Assembly (NCBI RefSeq): GCF_014863585.1
Contig: NZ_CP062253.1
Span: 1,824,501-1,888,500 of the forward strand
DNA from: Pseudomonas gozinkensis
Lineage (GTDB): Bacteria > Pseudomonadota > Gammaproteobacteria > Pseudomonadales > Pseudomonadaceae
DNA length: 64,000 nt
Direction: 5' to 3'
The notes beneath the pieces are model-generated. The model saw only the letters and a program-made list of their open reading frames with translations, had not been told where the DNA came from and searched no databases. Position numbers and translations under genes: made by a program. Positions 56,881-64,000 of the stretch are shown in pieces (within the stretch, counting starts at the first letter, position 1; each line of letters begins with the position of its first letter).

Positions 56881-57618
56881 ATGTCGTTCATCCAAGCCAA
56901 CCTGATCCACCTGCTGGCCGCGCTCTGGTTTGTCATCTGCTGGGGCGGTTACACCCGTTATGCCACCTGGAAGGCCCGTGACACAGCGTGCCTGGCCAGT
57001 GTGTTGCACCTGTACCGCGAAGACTGGATGCGCCGCATGCTGCTGCGTGACAACCGCATCGCCGACGCCAGTGTGATCGGCAATCTCGAGCGCAACGCCT
57101 CGTTCTTCGCTTCCAGCACACTGATTATTCTGGCGGGCATCCTGACCGTGCTCGGCGCTTCCGAGCGCGCGGTGTCGCTGCTGGCGGACATTCCGATGGT
57201 GCAACAGGCTTCCCAGGGCATGTCGGAGATCAAGTTGCTGTGTCTGGCGCTGGTGTTTGTGTATGCCTTCTTCACCTTCAGTTGGTGCATGCGCCAGTAC
57301 AACTTTGCCGCCATTCTCGTTGGCTCGGCCCCGATGATCGGTGAGCGGCAAGTCTCGGAGCAGGAGCGCAAGGCATTTGCATCACGGGCAGCGCGGGTGA
57401 TTTCGATGGCGGCCAACCAGTTCAACTTCGGCCTGCGTTCCTACTACTTCGGGATGAGCATGTTGGCGTGGTTCGTCAGCCCGTGGCTGTTCATGTTGAT
57501 GAGCGCCGGCGTGGTGCTGGTGTTGTATCGCCGGGAGTTTCATTCCGACGTGCTCGATGTAATGGTCTATACCCCTACAGAGGCGCCATTGCCCGAAGCG
57601 AACAAAGAGGCTGCTTGA
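56881..57618 (+). CDS. DUF599 membrane protein
   Basis: The 245-residue protein is a DUF599 member: an N-terminal span (LIHLLAALWFVICWGGYTRYA), the conserved RMLLRDNRIADASVIGNLERN loop (two parts), then NASFFASSTLIILAGILTVL and two later spans. ATG at 56881 (MSFIQANLIH) has ACAGGGA upstream. It shares one base with the MAPEG gene (TGATG). No function has been assigned to this family. Confidence 0.87.
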   Translation: MSFIQANLIHLLAALWFVICWGGYTRYATWKARDTACLASVLHLYREDWMRRMLLRDNRIADASVIGNLERNASFFASSTLIILAGILTVLGASERAVSLLADIPMVQQASQGMSEIKLLCLALVFVYAFFTFSWCMRQYNFAAILVGSAPMIGERQVSEQERKAFASRAARVISMAANQFNFGLRSYYFGMSMLAWFVSPWLFMLMSAGVVLVLYRREFHSDVLDVMVYTPTEAPLPEANKEAA

Positions 57619-58019
57619 TGAGTATTCCGTTCTGGTGTGTGTTTATCAGTGCATTGTTGATTTACGTGGCGCGTATGCCGGTCGGCAAGGCCATGAAAGA
57701 GCAGGGCGGTTACAACAACCACCTGCCGCGCCAGCAGCAGGCGCAACTCACCGGTTACGGGGCCCGGGCGCTGGCGGCCCATCAGAACAGCATCGAAGCT
57801 TTCATCCTGTTTGCCGTTGGTGTGCTGATGGCGCATACCACGCAGACGGCAGGATGGCTGATCGATACATTGGCGATCATCTTCGTGGTCTCGCGGATTC
57901 TCTATTTGTGGTTTTACCTAGCGGATATTCCCACGCTGCGCAGTCTGGTCTGGCTGGTCGGCTTAGTGTGTTCATTGTTGCTGATGATTAGTCCGACTTT
58001 TAGAACTGTCTTGCTCTAA
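57618..58019 (+). CDS. MAPEG-family membrane protein
   Basis: MAPEG proteins are four-span membrane enzymes of eicosanoid and glutathione metabolism in eukaryotes; bacterial members may be glutathione-dependent. The 133-residue protein has the pattern VFISALLIYVARMPVGKAM, QLTGYGARALAAHQNSIEAFILFAV and the RILYLWFYLADIPTLRSLVW end typical of bacterial MAPEGs. It is translationally coupled to DUF599 and followed by a terminator. Confidence 0.88.
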   Translation: MSIPFWCVFISALLIYVARMPVGKAMKEQGGYNNHLPRQQQAQLTGYGARALAAHQNSIEAFILFAVGVLMAHTTQTAGWLIDTLAIIFVVSRILYLWFYLADIPTLRSLVWLVGLVCSLLLMISPTFRTVLL

Positions 58020-58050
58020 GACCGCATTGACAAAAAATGACAGGCAAAAG

Positions 58051-58080
58051 AAAACCCGCACTTGGCGGGTTTTCTTTTTT
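58051..58080. terminator. Bidirectional terminator
   Basis: Stem AAAACCCGC / GCGGGTTTT with loop ACTTG and T runs at both ends lies between the MAPEG gene and the convergent lipoprotein gene. It serves both strands. Confidence 0.88.
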
Positions 58081-58096
58081 GCCATCGAGAAGCGTC

Positions 58097-58333
58097 TTAT
58101 TGCTTCTTGGCAGCTTCTTCTTGCGCTGCAGCGTTCGATTCGGCCTGAGCTTTGGCAGCTTCGGCGTTTTCTTTCGCTGCGTCGTTCACTTTATCCTGAG
58201 CTTTGTTCATGTCTTGCTGAGCTTGTTCAGCATGTTGGTTGGCATCTTGAGCTTTGTCCTCGGATTTTTTATCGCAGGCAGCGAGACCGAGGGAAGCGGT
58301 CAACATCAAGGCAATAGCTAAAGTCTTACGCAT
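58097..58333 (-). CDS. Small alanine-rich lipoprotein, probably helical
   Basis: The 78-residue product has a lipoprotein signal (TLAIALMLTASLGLAAC, lipobox LAAC) followed by a highly charged, Ala/Gln/Lys/Glu-rich helix (KAQDANQHAEQAQQDMNKAQ) with no Trp or other Cys. It resembles Lpp/OprI-like or YgaP-type helical lipoproteins in character only. ATG at 58333 (MRKTLAIAL) has GGAG upstream. Outer-membrane anchoring is inferred. Confidence 0.8.
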   Translation of the reverse strand: MRKTLAIALMLTASLGLAACDKKSEDKAQDANQHAEQAQQDMNKAQDKVNDAAKENAEAAKAQAESNAAAQEEAAKKQ

Positions 58334-58491
58334 GGGGTGTTTCTCCTTATGGAAAATAACTACTGGCCTTAAGAGCTCAGGCCCGAGGCTTAAGTTCCTC
58401 ATTTCTTTCAGATATATAAGTTTGTTTTGCAATGGAACTTTTGCTGTTCTTTCCACTACTGGGAATAGCGACTAACAAGAGTAATTATCAA

Positions 58492-58974
58492 ATGGCCGAA
58501 AACCCCGTTTTTGAGCGTGCGACACGGTTTCTCTCGGCCTTGCGCCACTGTCAGGTGCTGGGATTGAAGGTGCACAGCGCAAGTAGCGAAGGCCTGACGG
58601 TGGTGCTGCCGTACAGTGCGCAAATTGTCGGTAATCCGCTGACCGGCGTGGTCCACGGCGGGGCGATCACGTCGCTGATGGACACCGCGTGCGGCATGTC
58701 GACCCTGTGCGTCCTGCCGGAATTCGAAGTCTGCCCGACCCTCGATCTGCGCATCGACTACATGCACGCCGCCCAGCCGCATAAAGACGTCTATGGCTTT
58801 GCCCAATGTTATCGAGTCACCACCGATGTGATCTTTGCTCGAGGCTTCGCCTATCAGGATGATCCCGAGCAACCGATTGCCCATGTCGTTGGCACCTTCA
58901 TGCGTATGGGCAAGGGGCTTAAAGGCACCAAAGGCTTTGGTGGCGCGATCAAGGGAGAAAGCCATGAGCGATGA
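58492..58974 (+). CDS. PaaI-family hotdog thioesterase (first of a pair)
   Basis: The 160-residue protein has the PaaI hotdog fold: GLKVHSASSEGLTVVLPYS, VHGGAITSLMDTACGMSTL with the His-Gly-Gly and catalytic Asp, then PTLDLRIDYMHAAQP. ATG at 58492 (MAENPVFERAT) is chosen. It overlaps the next thioesterase gene by 11 bases in another frame. The substrate acyl-CoA is unknown. Confidence 0.88.
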   Translation: MAENPVFERATRFLSALRHCQVLGLKVHSASSEGLTVVLPYSAQIVGNPLTGVVHGGAITSLMDTACGMSTLCVLPEFEVCPTLDLRIDYMHAAQPHKDVYGFAQCYRVTTDVIFARGFAYQDDPEQPIAHVVGTFMRMGKGLKGTKGFGGAIKGESHER

Positions 58975-59416
58975 TTTCAAGCAGCAACTGCAAGAGGCGC
59001 ACGAGAAGGGTGACTACGCGCCGCTGCTGAAACTGATCCCGTACGCCGGACTCATCGGCGTCGAGTGTTCGCGAGTCGGTGATGACTTGCTGTTCAGGCT
59101 GCCGGCCAACAAGGACAACATTGGTAACCCTTTATTGCCGGCGATCCACGGCGGGGTGATTGCCGGTTTCATGGAGTTGTCCGCGGCCCTGCACCTGCTG
59201 ATTTTCACCGGCGCGCCCGCTGTGCCAAAGATCATCGATTTCTCCCTCGATTACCTGCGGGCCGGGCAGTTTCGCGATACCTGGGCCCGGTGTCAGGTCT
59301 GCCGTCAGGGACGGCGGGTGGCCAACGTCGCGGTCACGGCCTGGCAAAGCACCGAGAGCGAGCCGATTGCCACTGCCCGCGCGCACTTCAAAATCGATGA
59401 GCCCTTGAAATCCTGA
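58964..59416 (+). CDS. PaaI-family hotdog thioesterase (second of a pair)
   Basis: The 150-residue hotdog protein starts MSDDFKQQLQEAHEKGDYAP and carries IHGGVIAGFMELSAALHLLI followed by IDFSLDYLRAGQF. Here the residue after the HGG helix is Glu (FMELS), where the neighbour has Asp (LMDTA), so the two copies differ at the catalytic acid. The pair probably acts together, perhaps as a heteromer, which is inference from overlap and shared family. Confidence 0.87.
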   Translation: MSDDFKQQLQEAHEKGDYAPLLKLIPYAGLIGVECSRVGDDLLFRLPANKDNIGNPLLPAIHGGVIAGFMELSAALHLLIFTGAPAVPKIIDFSLDYLRAGQFRDTWARCQVCRQGRRVANVAVTAWQSTESEPIATARAHFKIDEPLKS

Positions 59417-59497
59417 AGCACGCCCCCAACTCACAGAACAACCCGCCGCCGACCAGCAAGGTCGCGGCCAATGCCATCTGATTGGAGTTTGATGACC

Positions 59498-61402
59498 ATG
59501 AGTGTGGAAACTCAAAAGGAAACCCTGGGCTTCCAGACCGAGGTGAAGCAACTGCTGCACCTCATGATCCATTCGCTGTATTCCAACAAGGAAATCTTCC
59601 TTCGCGAATTGATCTCGAACGCCTCCGACGCCGTCGACAAATTGCGCTTCGAAGCCCTGGCCAAGCCAGAGTTGCTCGAAGGCGGTGCTGAACTGAAAAT
59701 CCGTGTGAGCTTCGACAAGGACGCCAAGACCGTCACCCTCGAAGACAACGGCATCGGCATGAACCGCGACGATGTGATCACCCACCTGGGGACCATCGCC
59801 AAATCCGGCACCGCCGATTTCATGAAAAACCTGTCCGGCGATCAGAAGAAGGATTCGCACCTGATCGGTCAGTTCGGTGTGGGTTTCTACTCCGCATTCA
59901 TCGTTGCCGATCAGGTTGACGTGTACAGCCGCCGCGCCGGCACCGCCGCCAGCGACGGCGTGCACTGGTCGTCGAAAGGCGAGGGCGAATTCGAAGTCGC
60001 CACCATCGACAAACCAGAACGCGGCACCCGCATCGTCCTGCACCTGAAATCCGGTGAAGACGAGTTCGCCGATGGCTGGCGTCTGCGCAACATCATCAAG
60101 AAGTACTCCGACCACATCGCGCTGCCGATCGAGCTGCCGAAAGAAGTGGCCGCTGCCGAAGGCGAAGAGAAGCCTGCGCAAGAATGGGAAACCGTCAACC
60201 GCGCCAGCGCCCTGTGGACCCGTCCTCGCACTGAAGTGAAGGATGAGGAATACCAGGAGTTCTACAAACACATCGCCCACGACTTCGAAAATCCGCTGTC
60301 GTGGAGCCACAACAAGGTCGAAGGCAAACTCGAGTACAGCTCGCTGCTGTACGTGCCGGCCCGCGCACCGTTCGATCTGTACCAGCGTGAAGCGCCAAAA
60401 GGCCTGAAACTGTACGTACAGCGCGTGTTCGTGATGGATCAGGCCGAGTCGTTCCTGCCGCTGTACCTGCGCTTCATCAAAGGCGTGGTCGACTCCAACG
60501 ACCTGTCGCTGAACGTGTCGCGGGAAATCCTGCAGAAAGACCCGATCATCGACTCGATGAAGTCGGCGCTGACCAAGCGCGTGCTGGACATGCTGGAAAA
60601 ACTGGCGAAGAACGAGCCGGAGCAATACAAGGGCTTCTGGAAAAACTTCGGTCAGGTCATGAAAGAAGGCCCGGCCGAAGATTTCGCCAACAAGGAAAAA
60701 ATTGCCGGTCTACTGCGTTTTGCATCGACCAATGGCGACGACGGCGAGCAGATCGTCGGTCTGGCCGACTACCTGGCCCGTGCCAAGGAAGGTCAGGACA
60801 AGATCTACTACCTCACCGGCGAAACCTACGCGCAGGTCAAGAACAGCCCGCACCTGGAAGTCTTCCGCAAGAAAGGCATCGAAGTGCTGCTGCTGACCGA
60901 CCGCATCGACGAGTGGCTGATGAGCTACCTGAGCGAGTTCGACGGCAAGAGCTTTGTCGACGTCGCGCGCGGTGACCTGGACCTGGGCAACCTGGACTCG
61001 GAAGAGGACAAGAAGGCCGCAGAAGAAGTCGCCAAGTCGAAAGAAGGTCTGGTCGAGCGTCTGAAAACTGCACTGGGCGATTCCGTCGCCGAAGTCCGGG
61101 TTTCCCATCGTCTGACCGATTCGCCGGCCATTCTGGCCATCGGCGAGCAGGACCTGGGTCTGCAAATGCGTCAAATCCTCGAGGCCAGCGGGCAGAAGGT
61201 GCCGGATTCGAAGCCGATCTTCGAATTCAACCCGAGCCACCCGCTGATCGCGAAGCTTGACAACGAAACCAGCGAAGAGCGTTTTGGCGACCTGTCGCAC
61301 ATCCTCTTCGACCAGGCCGCGCTGGCGGCTGGTGACAGCTTGAAAGACCCGGCCGCTTACGTGAGCCGCCTGAACAAGCTGCTGGTCGAGCTGTCCGCTT
61401 GA
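59498..61402 (+). CDS. htpG: Chaperone HtpG (Hsp90)
   Basis: HtpG is the bacterial Hsp90 ATPase. The 634-residue protein has the GHKL ATP site: [24 protein letters not shown], and the glycine-rich [11 protein letters not shown]. Middle-domain [13 protein letters not shown] and the C-terminal dimer domain follow. The ATG at 59498 ([11 protein letters not shown]) gives the usual 634 residues; ATG 59492 would add two, and GGAG lies 4 or 10 bases away respectively. A terminator follows. Confidence 0.96.
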   Translation: MSVETQKETLGFQTEVKQLLHLMIHSLYSNKEIFLRELISNASDAVDKLRFEALAKPELLEGGAELKIRVSFDKDAKTVTLEDNGIGMNRDDVITHLGTIAKSGTADFMKNLSGDQKKDSHLIGQFGVGFYSAFIVADQVDVYSRRAGTAASDGVHWSSKGEGEFEVATIDKPERGTRIVLHLKSGEDEFADGWRLRNIIKKYSDHIALPIELPKEVAAAEGEEKPAQEWETVNRASALWTRPRTEVKDEEYQEFYKHIAHDFENPLSWSHNKVEGKLEYSSLLYVPARAPFDLYQREAPKGLKLYVQRVFVMDQAESFLPLYLRFIKGVVDSNDLSLNVSREILQKDPIIDSMKSALTKRVLDMLEKLAKNEPEQYKGFWKNFGQVMKEGPAEDFANKEKIAGLLRFASTNGDDGEQIVGLADYLARAKEGQDKIYYLTGETYAQVKNSPHLEVFRKKGIEVLLLTDRIDEWLMSYLSEFDGKSFVDVARGDLDLGNLDSEEDKKAAEEVAKSKEGLVERLKTALGDSVAEVRVSHRLTDSPAILAIGEQDLGLQMRQILEASGQKVPDSKPIFEFNPSHPLIAKLDNETSEERFGDLSHILFDQAALAAGDSLKDPAAYVSRLNKLLVELSA

Positions 61403-61414
61403 TCAAGCTGTAGA

Positions 61415-61438
61415 AAAACCCGCTTCGGCGGGTTTTTT
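61415..61438 (+). terminator. Terminator of htpG
   Basis: Stem AAAACCCGC / GCGGGTTTT with TTCG loop and T run lies 12 bases after the htpG stop. Confidence 0.92.
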
Positions 61439-61470
61439 CATTCTGGTGTTCAACCAATCAGGAGTCAGAA

Positions 61471-62199
61471 ATGAGCCAAGTCACTGTACGTTCCGTGGTC
61501 TATCAGATCGACCGCCAGCCTTATGAAGGTCGCCTGGCGTTCGACGCCGAGCACAAAGGCGCGCGTCCGGGCCTGCTGATGGCGCCGAACTGGATGGGTG
61601 TCAGCGCTGGCGCTGAAGAGATCGCCAAATCGGTGGCGGCCAAGGGTTATGTGGTGCTGATCGCTGACGTGTACGGCCAGGCCGTGCGTCCGCAGAATGC
61701 CGATCAGGCCGGTGCGGCGATGATGCCGCTGAAGAATGACCGCGCGCAGTTGCGCAAGCGTATGCAGGCCGCGTTCGAACAATTGCAGAAGCAGGGCGAG
61801 GCGGCGGTCGATACCTCGAAACTGGCGGTATTCGGTTTCTGCTTCGGCGGCTGCTGTGCGCTGGATCTGGCCCGCACTGGTGCGGCGGTGAAAGCGGCGG
61901 TGTCGTTCCACGGCACGCTGGATTCGCCGAACCCGGCAGACGCGAAGAACATCAAAGGCTCGGTCCTGGTGCTGCACGGTGCTTCCGACCCGCTGGTGCC
62001 GAAAGAGCAGTTGCCGGCATTCGAAGACGAGATGAACGCGGCCGGCGTGGACTGGCAGTTGCTGAGCTACGGCGGCGCAGTGCACTCGTTCACCGATCCG
62101 CATGCCAATGTTCCGGGCAAGATGATGTACGACGCGAAGACCGCAGCGCGGGCGTTCAAGTCCATGCATGACTTGCTGGAAGAAGTGTTCAAGGGCTGA
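61471..62199 (+). CDS. Dienelactone hydrolase-family protein
   Basis: The 242-residue alpha/beta-hydrolase has the dienelactone hydrolase triad: nucleophile Cys124 in VFGFCFGGCCALD, Asp173 in HGASDPLV and His205 in GGAVHSFTDP. An N-terminal strand-loop with LLMAPNWMGVS and VLIADVYGQAVRP agrees with the family. No chlorocatechol genes are nearby, so the natural substrate is unknown. Confidence 0.9.
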   Translation: MSQVTVRSVVYQIDRQPYEGRLAFDAEHKGARPGLLMAPNWMGVSAGAEEIAKSVAAKGYVVLIADVYGQAVRPQNADQAGAAMMPLKNDRAQLRKRMQAAFEQLQKQGEAAVDTSKLAVFGFCFGGCCALDLARTGAAVKAAVSFHGTLDSPNPADAKNIKGSVLVLHGASDPLVPKEQLPAFEDEMNAAGVDWQLLSYGGAVHSFTDPHANVPGKMMYDAKTAARAFKSMHDLLEEVFKG

Positions 62200-62250
62200 C
62201 TTGCTTGCCAGGCTCTGACTTTTTCAGTGCCTGGTCTGGCCTCTTCGTCG

Positions 62251-62347
62251 GATCGTCGCCGGGGGCAAGCCCGCTCCCACAGTGACTGTGATTTGCCAAA
62301 GTTTTTCGGCTGGCACATCACCTTGTGGGAGCTGGCTTGCCAGCGAA
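62251..62347. repeat. REP pair (mixed type)
   Basis: REP copies (GGGGGCAAGCCCGCTCCCAC ending 62281, TGTGGGAGCTGGCTTGCCAG at 62324) are inverted and lie between the convergent hydrolase and pirin genes. Confidence 0.86.
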
Positions 62348-62372
62348 GACTGCTTCGCAGGCGATACGTGAC

Positions 62373-63236
62373 CTAGGGCAGTTCGATCCGCTCGACTTCC
62401 CCCGGCACCGTCGGCCAATCACCAGCCGACCACTTGCGCCGCGCTTCATCGATCGCTGCCGGATCGCTCGCGACAAAATTCCAGTTGATCCTCCGCGGCC
62501 CGTCCAGTGGCGCACCGCCGAACAACACTGCGTGACTGTCGCTCTCGGCAAACAGGCTCATCTCTTCCCCGACTGGCAACACCACCAGCGCATGGGGTTC
62601 GACCGCTTCGCCATTCAATTGCACATCACCGCTCAACACATAAATTGCCCGCTCCTCATGCTCGGTCGGGATCAGCAGCGTGGTCGCGGTTTGCATATTC
62701 AGTTCCGCATACAGCGTAGGAGAAAGCACCGGCACCGGTGATTCCAGGCAAAAGCCTGACCCGGCGATCATGCGGATCTGCACGCCGAGGTTATCGCTGA
62801 CCGGCAAGGTCGCGGCCGGGTGATGGCTGTAATGCCCGGGACCTTGCTCGTGCTCCTTGGGTGAGGCGAGCCAGATCTGCAGGCCGTGCATCTTGAAGCT
62901 CTGTGCCCATAGCGGTTCGGGCGTGCGCTCGACGTGAGCGATCGCCGTGCCGGCCGTCATCCAGCTGACATCGCCGGCGCTGACCACCTGATCCGAGCCC
63001 AGGCTGTCCTTGTGCTGGATCTGTCCTTCGAACAAATACGTGAGGGTCGACAGACCGATGTGCGGGTGCTGTCGGATATTCATCCCTTTGCCCGCCGGAT
63101 AAACCGTCTCGAGCATGTGGTCGAAAAACACGAAAGGCCCGACGCTGCGGCATTTGGCTGACGGCAGCGGGCGCAGAATCGGCTGCCCTTCGACGTCTTC
63201 GGCGCGCGGGCGGATGATCAGGGGTTGGGTGTCCAT
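62373..63236 (-). CDS. Pirin-family protein
   Basis: The 287-residue bicupin has the pirin N-domain with metal residues in RQHPHIGLSTLTYLFEGQI and the matching C-domain ERAIYVLSGDVQLNGEAV. Bacterial pirins of this type can be quercetin dioxygenases or regulators. The start is ATG 63236 (MDTQPLIIRPR). It is followed upstream on the same strand by the OsmC gene with 61 bases between. Confidence 0.9.
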   Translation of the reverse strand: MDTQPLIIRPRAEDVEGQPILRPLPSAKCRSVGPFVFFDHMLETVYPAGKGMNIRQHPHIGLSTLTYLFEGQIQHKDSLGSDQVVSAGDVSWMTAGTAIAHVERTPEPLWAQSFKMHGLQIWLASPKEHEQGPGHYSHHPAATLPVSDNLGVQIRMIAGSGFCLESPVPVLSPTLYAELNMQTATTLLIPTEHEERAIYVLSGDVQLNGEAVEPHALVVLPVGEEMSLFAESDSHAVLFGGAPLDGPRRINWNFVASDPAAIDEARRKWSAGDWPTVPGEVERIELP

Positions 63237-63297
63237 GGTCCATTCCAGGCTTGGCGGGTGATGCGTGGAGCATAACCCGCCGGTGTCATCGGGGTGA

Positions 63298-63714
63298 TTA
63301 CTGGCTGTCGAAGCCGACTGGCGCGTGGGTTTCGATGGTGACTTCGCTGGTGGTCATCAGCTTGTGGATCGGGCAGCGATCGGCAACGCGCAGCAGTTCT
63401 TCGCGCTGGGCATCGGTGAGCACGCCCTTGAGGGTGAGGGTCACGTGCAGGGCGTATTTGCCTTTCTGTTCCTGGCTGTTGTCGCGTTTGACCTCAACGC
63501 CGACGCCGGTCAGCGGGATGTCCTTTTTCTTCGCGTACAGCTTCAGGGTCAGAGCCTTGCAGGCGCCGAGGGCGGCGTCGAAGTAATCGTGCGGCTCCGG
63601 AGCCGAGCCTTCGCCGCCGGCAGTCGTCGGGACATCGGCGAACAGTTCATGCTCATCGATCTGTACGGTGTGGCGAAAACCTTCGGCGGACACGGTATTG
63701 ACGGTAACGGTCAT
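63298..63714 (-). CDS. OsmC-family peroxide reductase
   Basis: OsmC/Ohr proteins reduce organic hydroperoxides with two reactive cysteines. The 138-residue protein carries Cys52 in DAALGACKALTLKLYA and Cys114 in VADRCPIHKLM, so both active-site cysteines are present. ATG at 63714 (MTVTVNTVSAEG) is chosen; the longer open frame upstream has no homology. It is upstream of the pirin gene and divergent from the last gene of the window. Confidence 0.92.
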   Translation of the reverse strand: MTVTVNTVSAEGFRHTVQIDEHELFADVPTTAGGEGSAPEPHDYFDAALGACKALTLKLYAKKKDIPLTGVGVEVKRDNSQEQKGKYALHVTLTLKGVLTDAQREELLRVADRCPIHKLMTTSEVTIETHAPVGFDSQ

Positions 63715-63860
63715 GTGAACCTCGCAAGCTGTAGGAAAAGGGATTCGATCAAAAAAGACCTTGCAGGTATAGAGCATTCCCACACAGGCGCGTTCCACTT
63801 TCTTGCCGGGTGAACCCTCGTCGCCCGGCGAGGGTCTAGGCTATGCCTGTCTGCCGGAGA

Positions 63861-64000
63861 ATGCTTGTGTCCGTGTTTCGTTTGAGTCTTGCCTGCCTGA
63901 TGGTTTTTACCGGCGTCGCCAGTGCCCGGGATTACACCTACAGTGATGCGCACCTGCATTACGTGGATTTTTTCCAGGAAACCGCCGGCATGCCGAAATT
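63861..64000 (+). CDS. Amidohydrolase-family protein, 5' part (cut by window end)
   Basis: The visible 46 residues begin MLVSVFRLSLACLMVFTGVA, a signal peptide, followed by the amidohydrolase metal motif DAHLHYVDFFQETAGMPK. ATG at 63861 has GGAGA directly upstream. The rest lies beyond the window. The metal-dependent TIM-barrel family is likely; the substrate is not predictable from this part. Confidence 0.65.
   Translation, partial: MLVSVFRLSLACLMVFTGVASARDYTYSDAHLHYVDFFQETAGMPK

Overview
This window is a GC-rich chromosomal segment of a fluorescent Pseudomonas (P. fluorescens group). The evidence is the gene order cheA-cheB-motC-motD-parA-cheW followed by ccmABCDEFGHI, the divergent gltA / sdhCDAB-sucAB-lpdG-sucCD cluster, and many GGGAGC(G/T)...GC REP pairs of the kind typical of that group, together with a REP-associated transposase. 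No tRNA, rRNA, CRISPR array, prophage or insertion sequence was seen. The assignment rests on recognised protein families and gene order, not on a database search.

Bases 1-7000 hold the end of the flagellar/chemotaxis cluster: the 3' part of cheA, cheB, the second stator pair motC-motD, a ParA-type positioning ATPase with a ParP-like CheW-domain partner, cheW and a DUF2802 membrane protein. A convergent pair (FliK-like protein and a stand-alone FlhB C-domain protein) follows at 7063-8963. Bases 9163-16113 hold the complete cytochrome c maturation operon ccmA-I, mostly with 4-base start/stop overlaps. A small accessory islet at 16599-18190 contains a PIN-domain toxin that is frameshifted, its intact antitoxin-like partner, a LysR C-terminal remnant and an HicB antitoxin remnant.

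Bases 18198-23168 carry single genes: an MFS transporter, an exported protein, sulfate-binding protein, a K+ channel and a urea transporter. Bases 23325-29937 (minus strand) form a glyoxylate/glycerate pathway: gcl - hyi - glxR - ttuD - pykA. It would turn two glyoxylate into tartronate semialdehyde, glycerate, 2-phosphoglycerate and finally pyruvate. In this sequence gcl carries a one-base insertion in an A run. A GlcG-like gene is divergent from gcl, and two identical TTGTATACAA palindromes lie between them.

Bases 30681-39000 contain a RAYT transposase bracketed by REPs, a TetR regulator, a DUF808 membrane protein, mlaA with an alpha/beta-hydrolase partner, a GH17-type glucan enzyme and a betaine-type binding protein. 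Then come DUF485-actP (acetate uptake), an unusual 0.5-kb inverted-repeat region, and the TCA block. There gltA faces sdhCDAB, which is followed by sucAB-lpdG and sucCD. Structured leaders precede sucA and sucC, and clear sigma-70 promoters lie between gltA and sdhC. The end of the window holds brnQ, DUF599 and MAPEG membrane proteins, a small lipoprotein, two PaaI-type thioesterases, htpG, a dienelactone-hydrolase-like protein, a pirin, an OsmC protein and the start of an amidohydrolase cut off by the window edge.

The two frameshifts (PIN toxin and gcl) have the same signature, one extra A in a coding-strand A run. They may be real inactivations or residual assembly errors. I did not find a clearly novel multi-gene system. 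The items most worth checking are the toxin-antitoxin islet, the two TCA leader RNAs and the large inverted repeat beside gltA.
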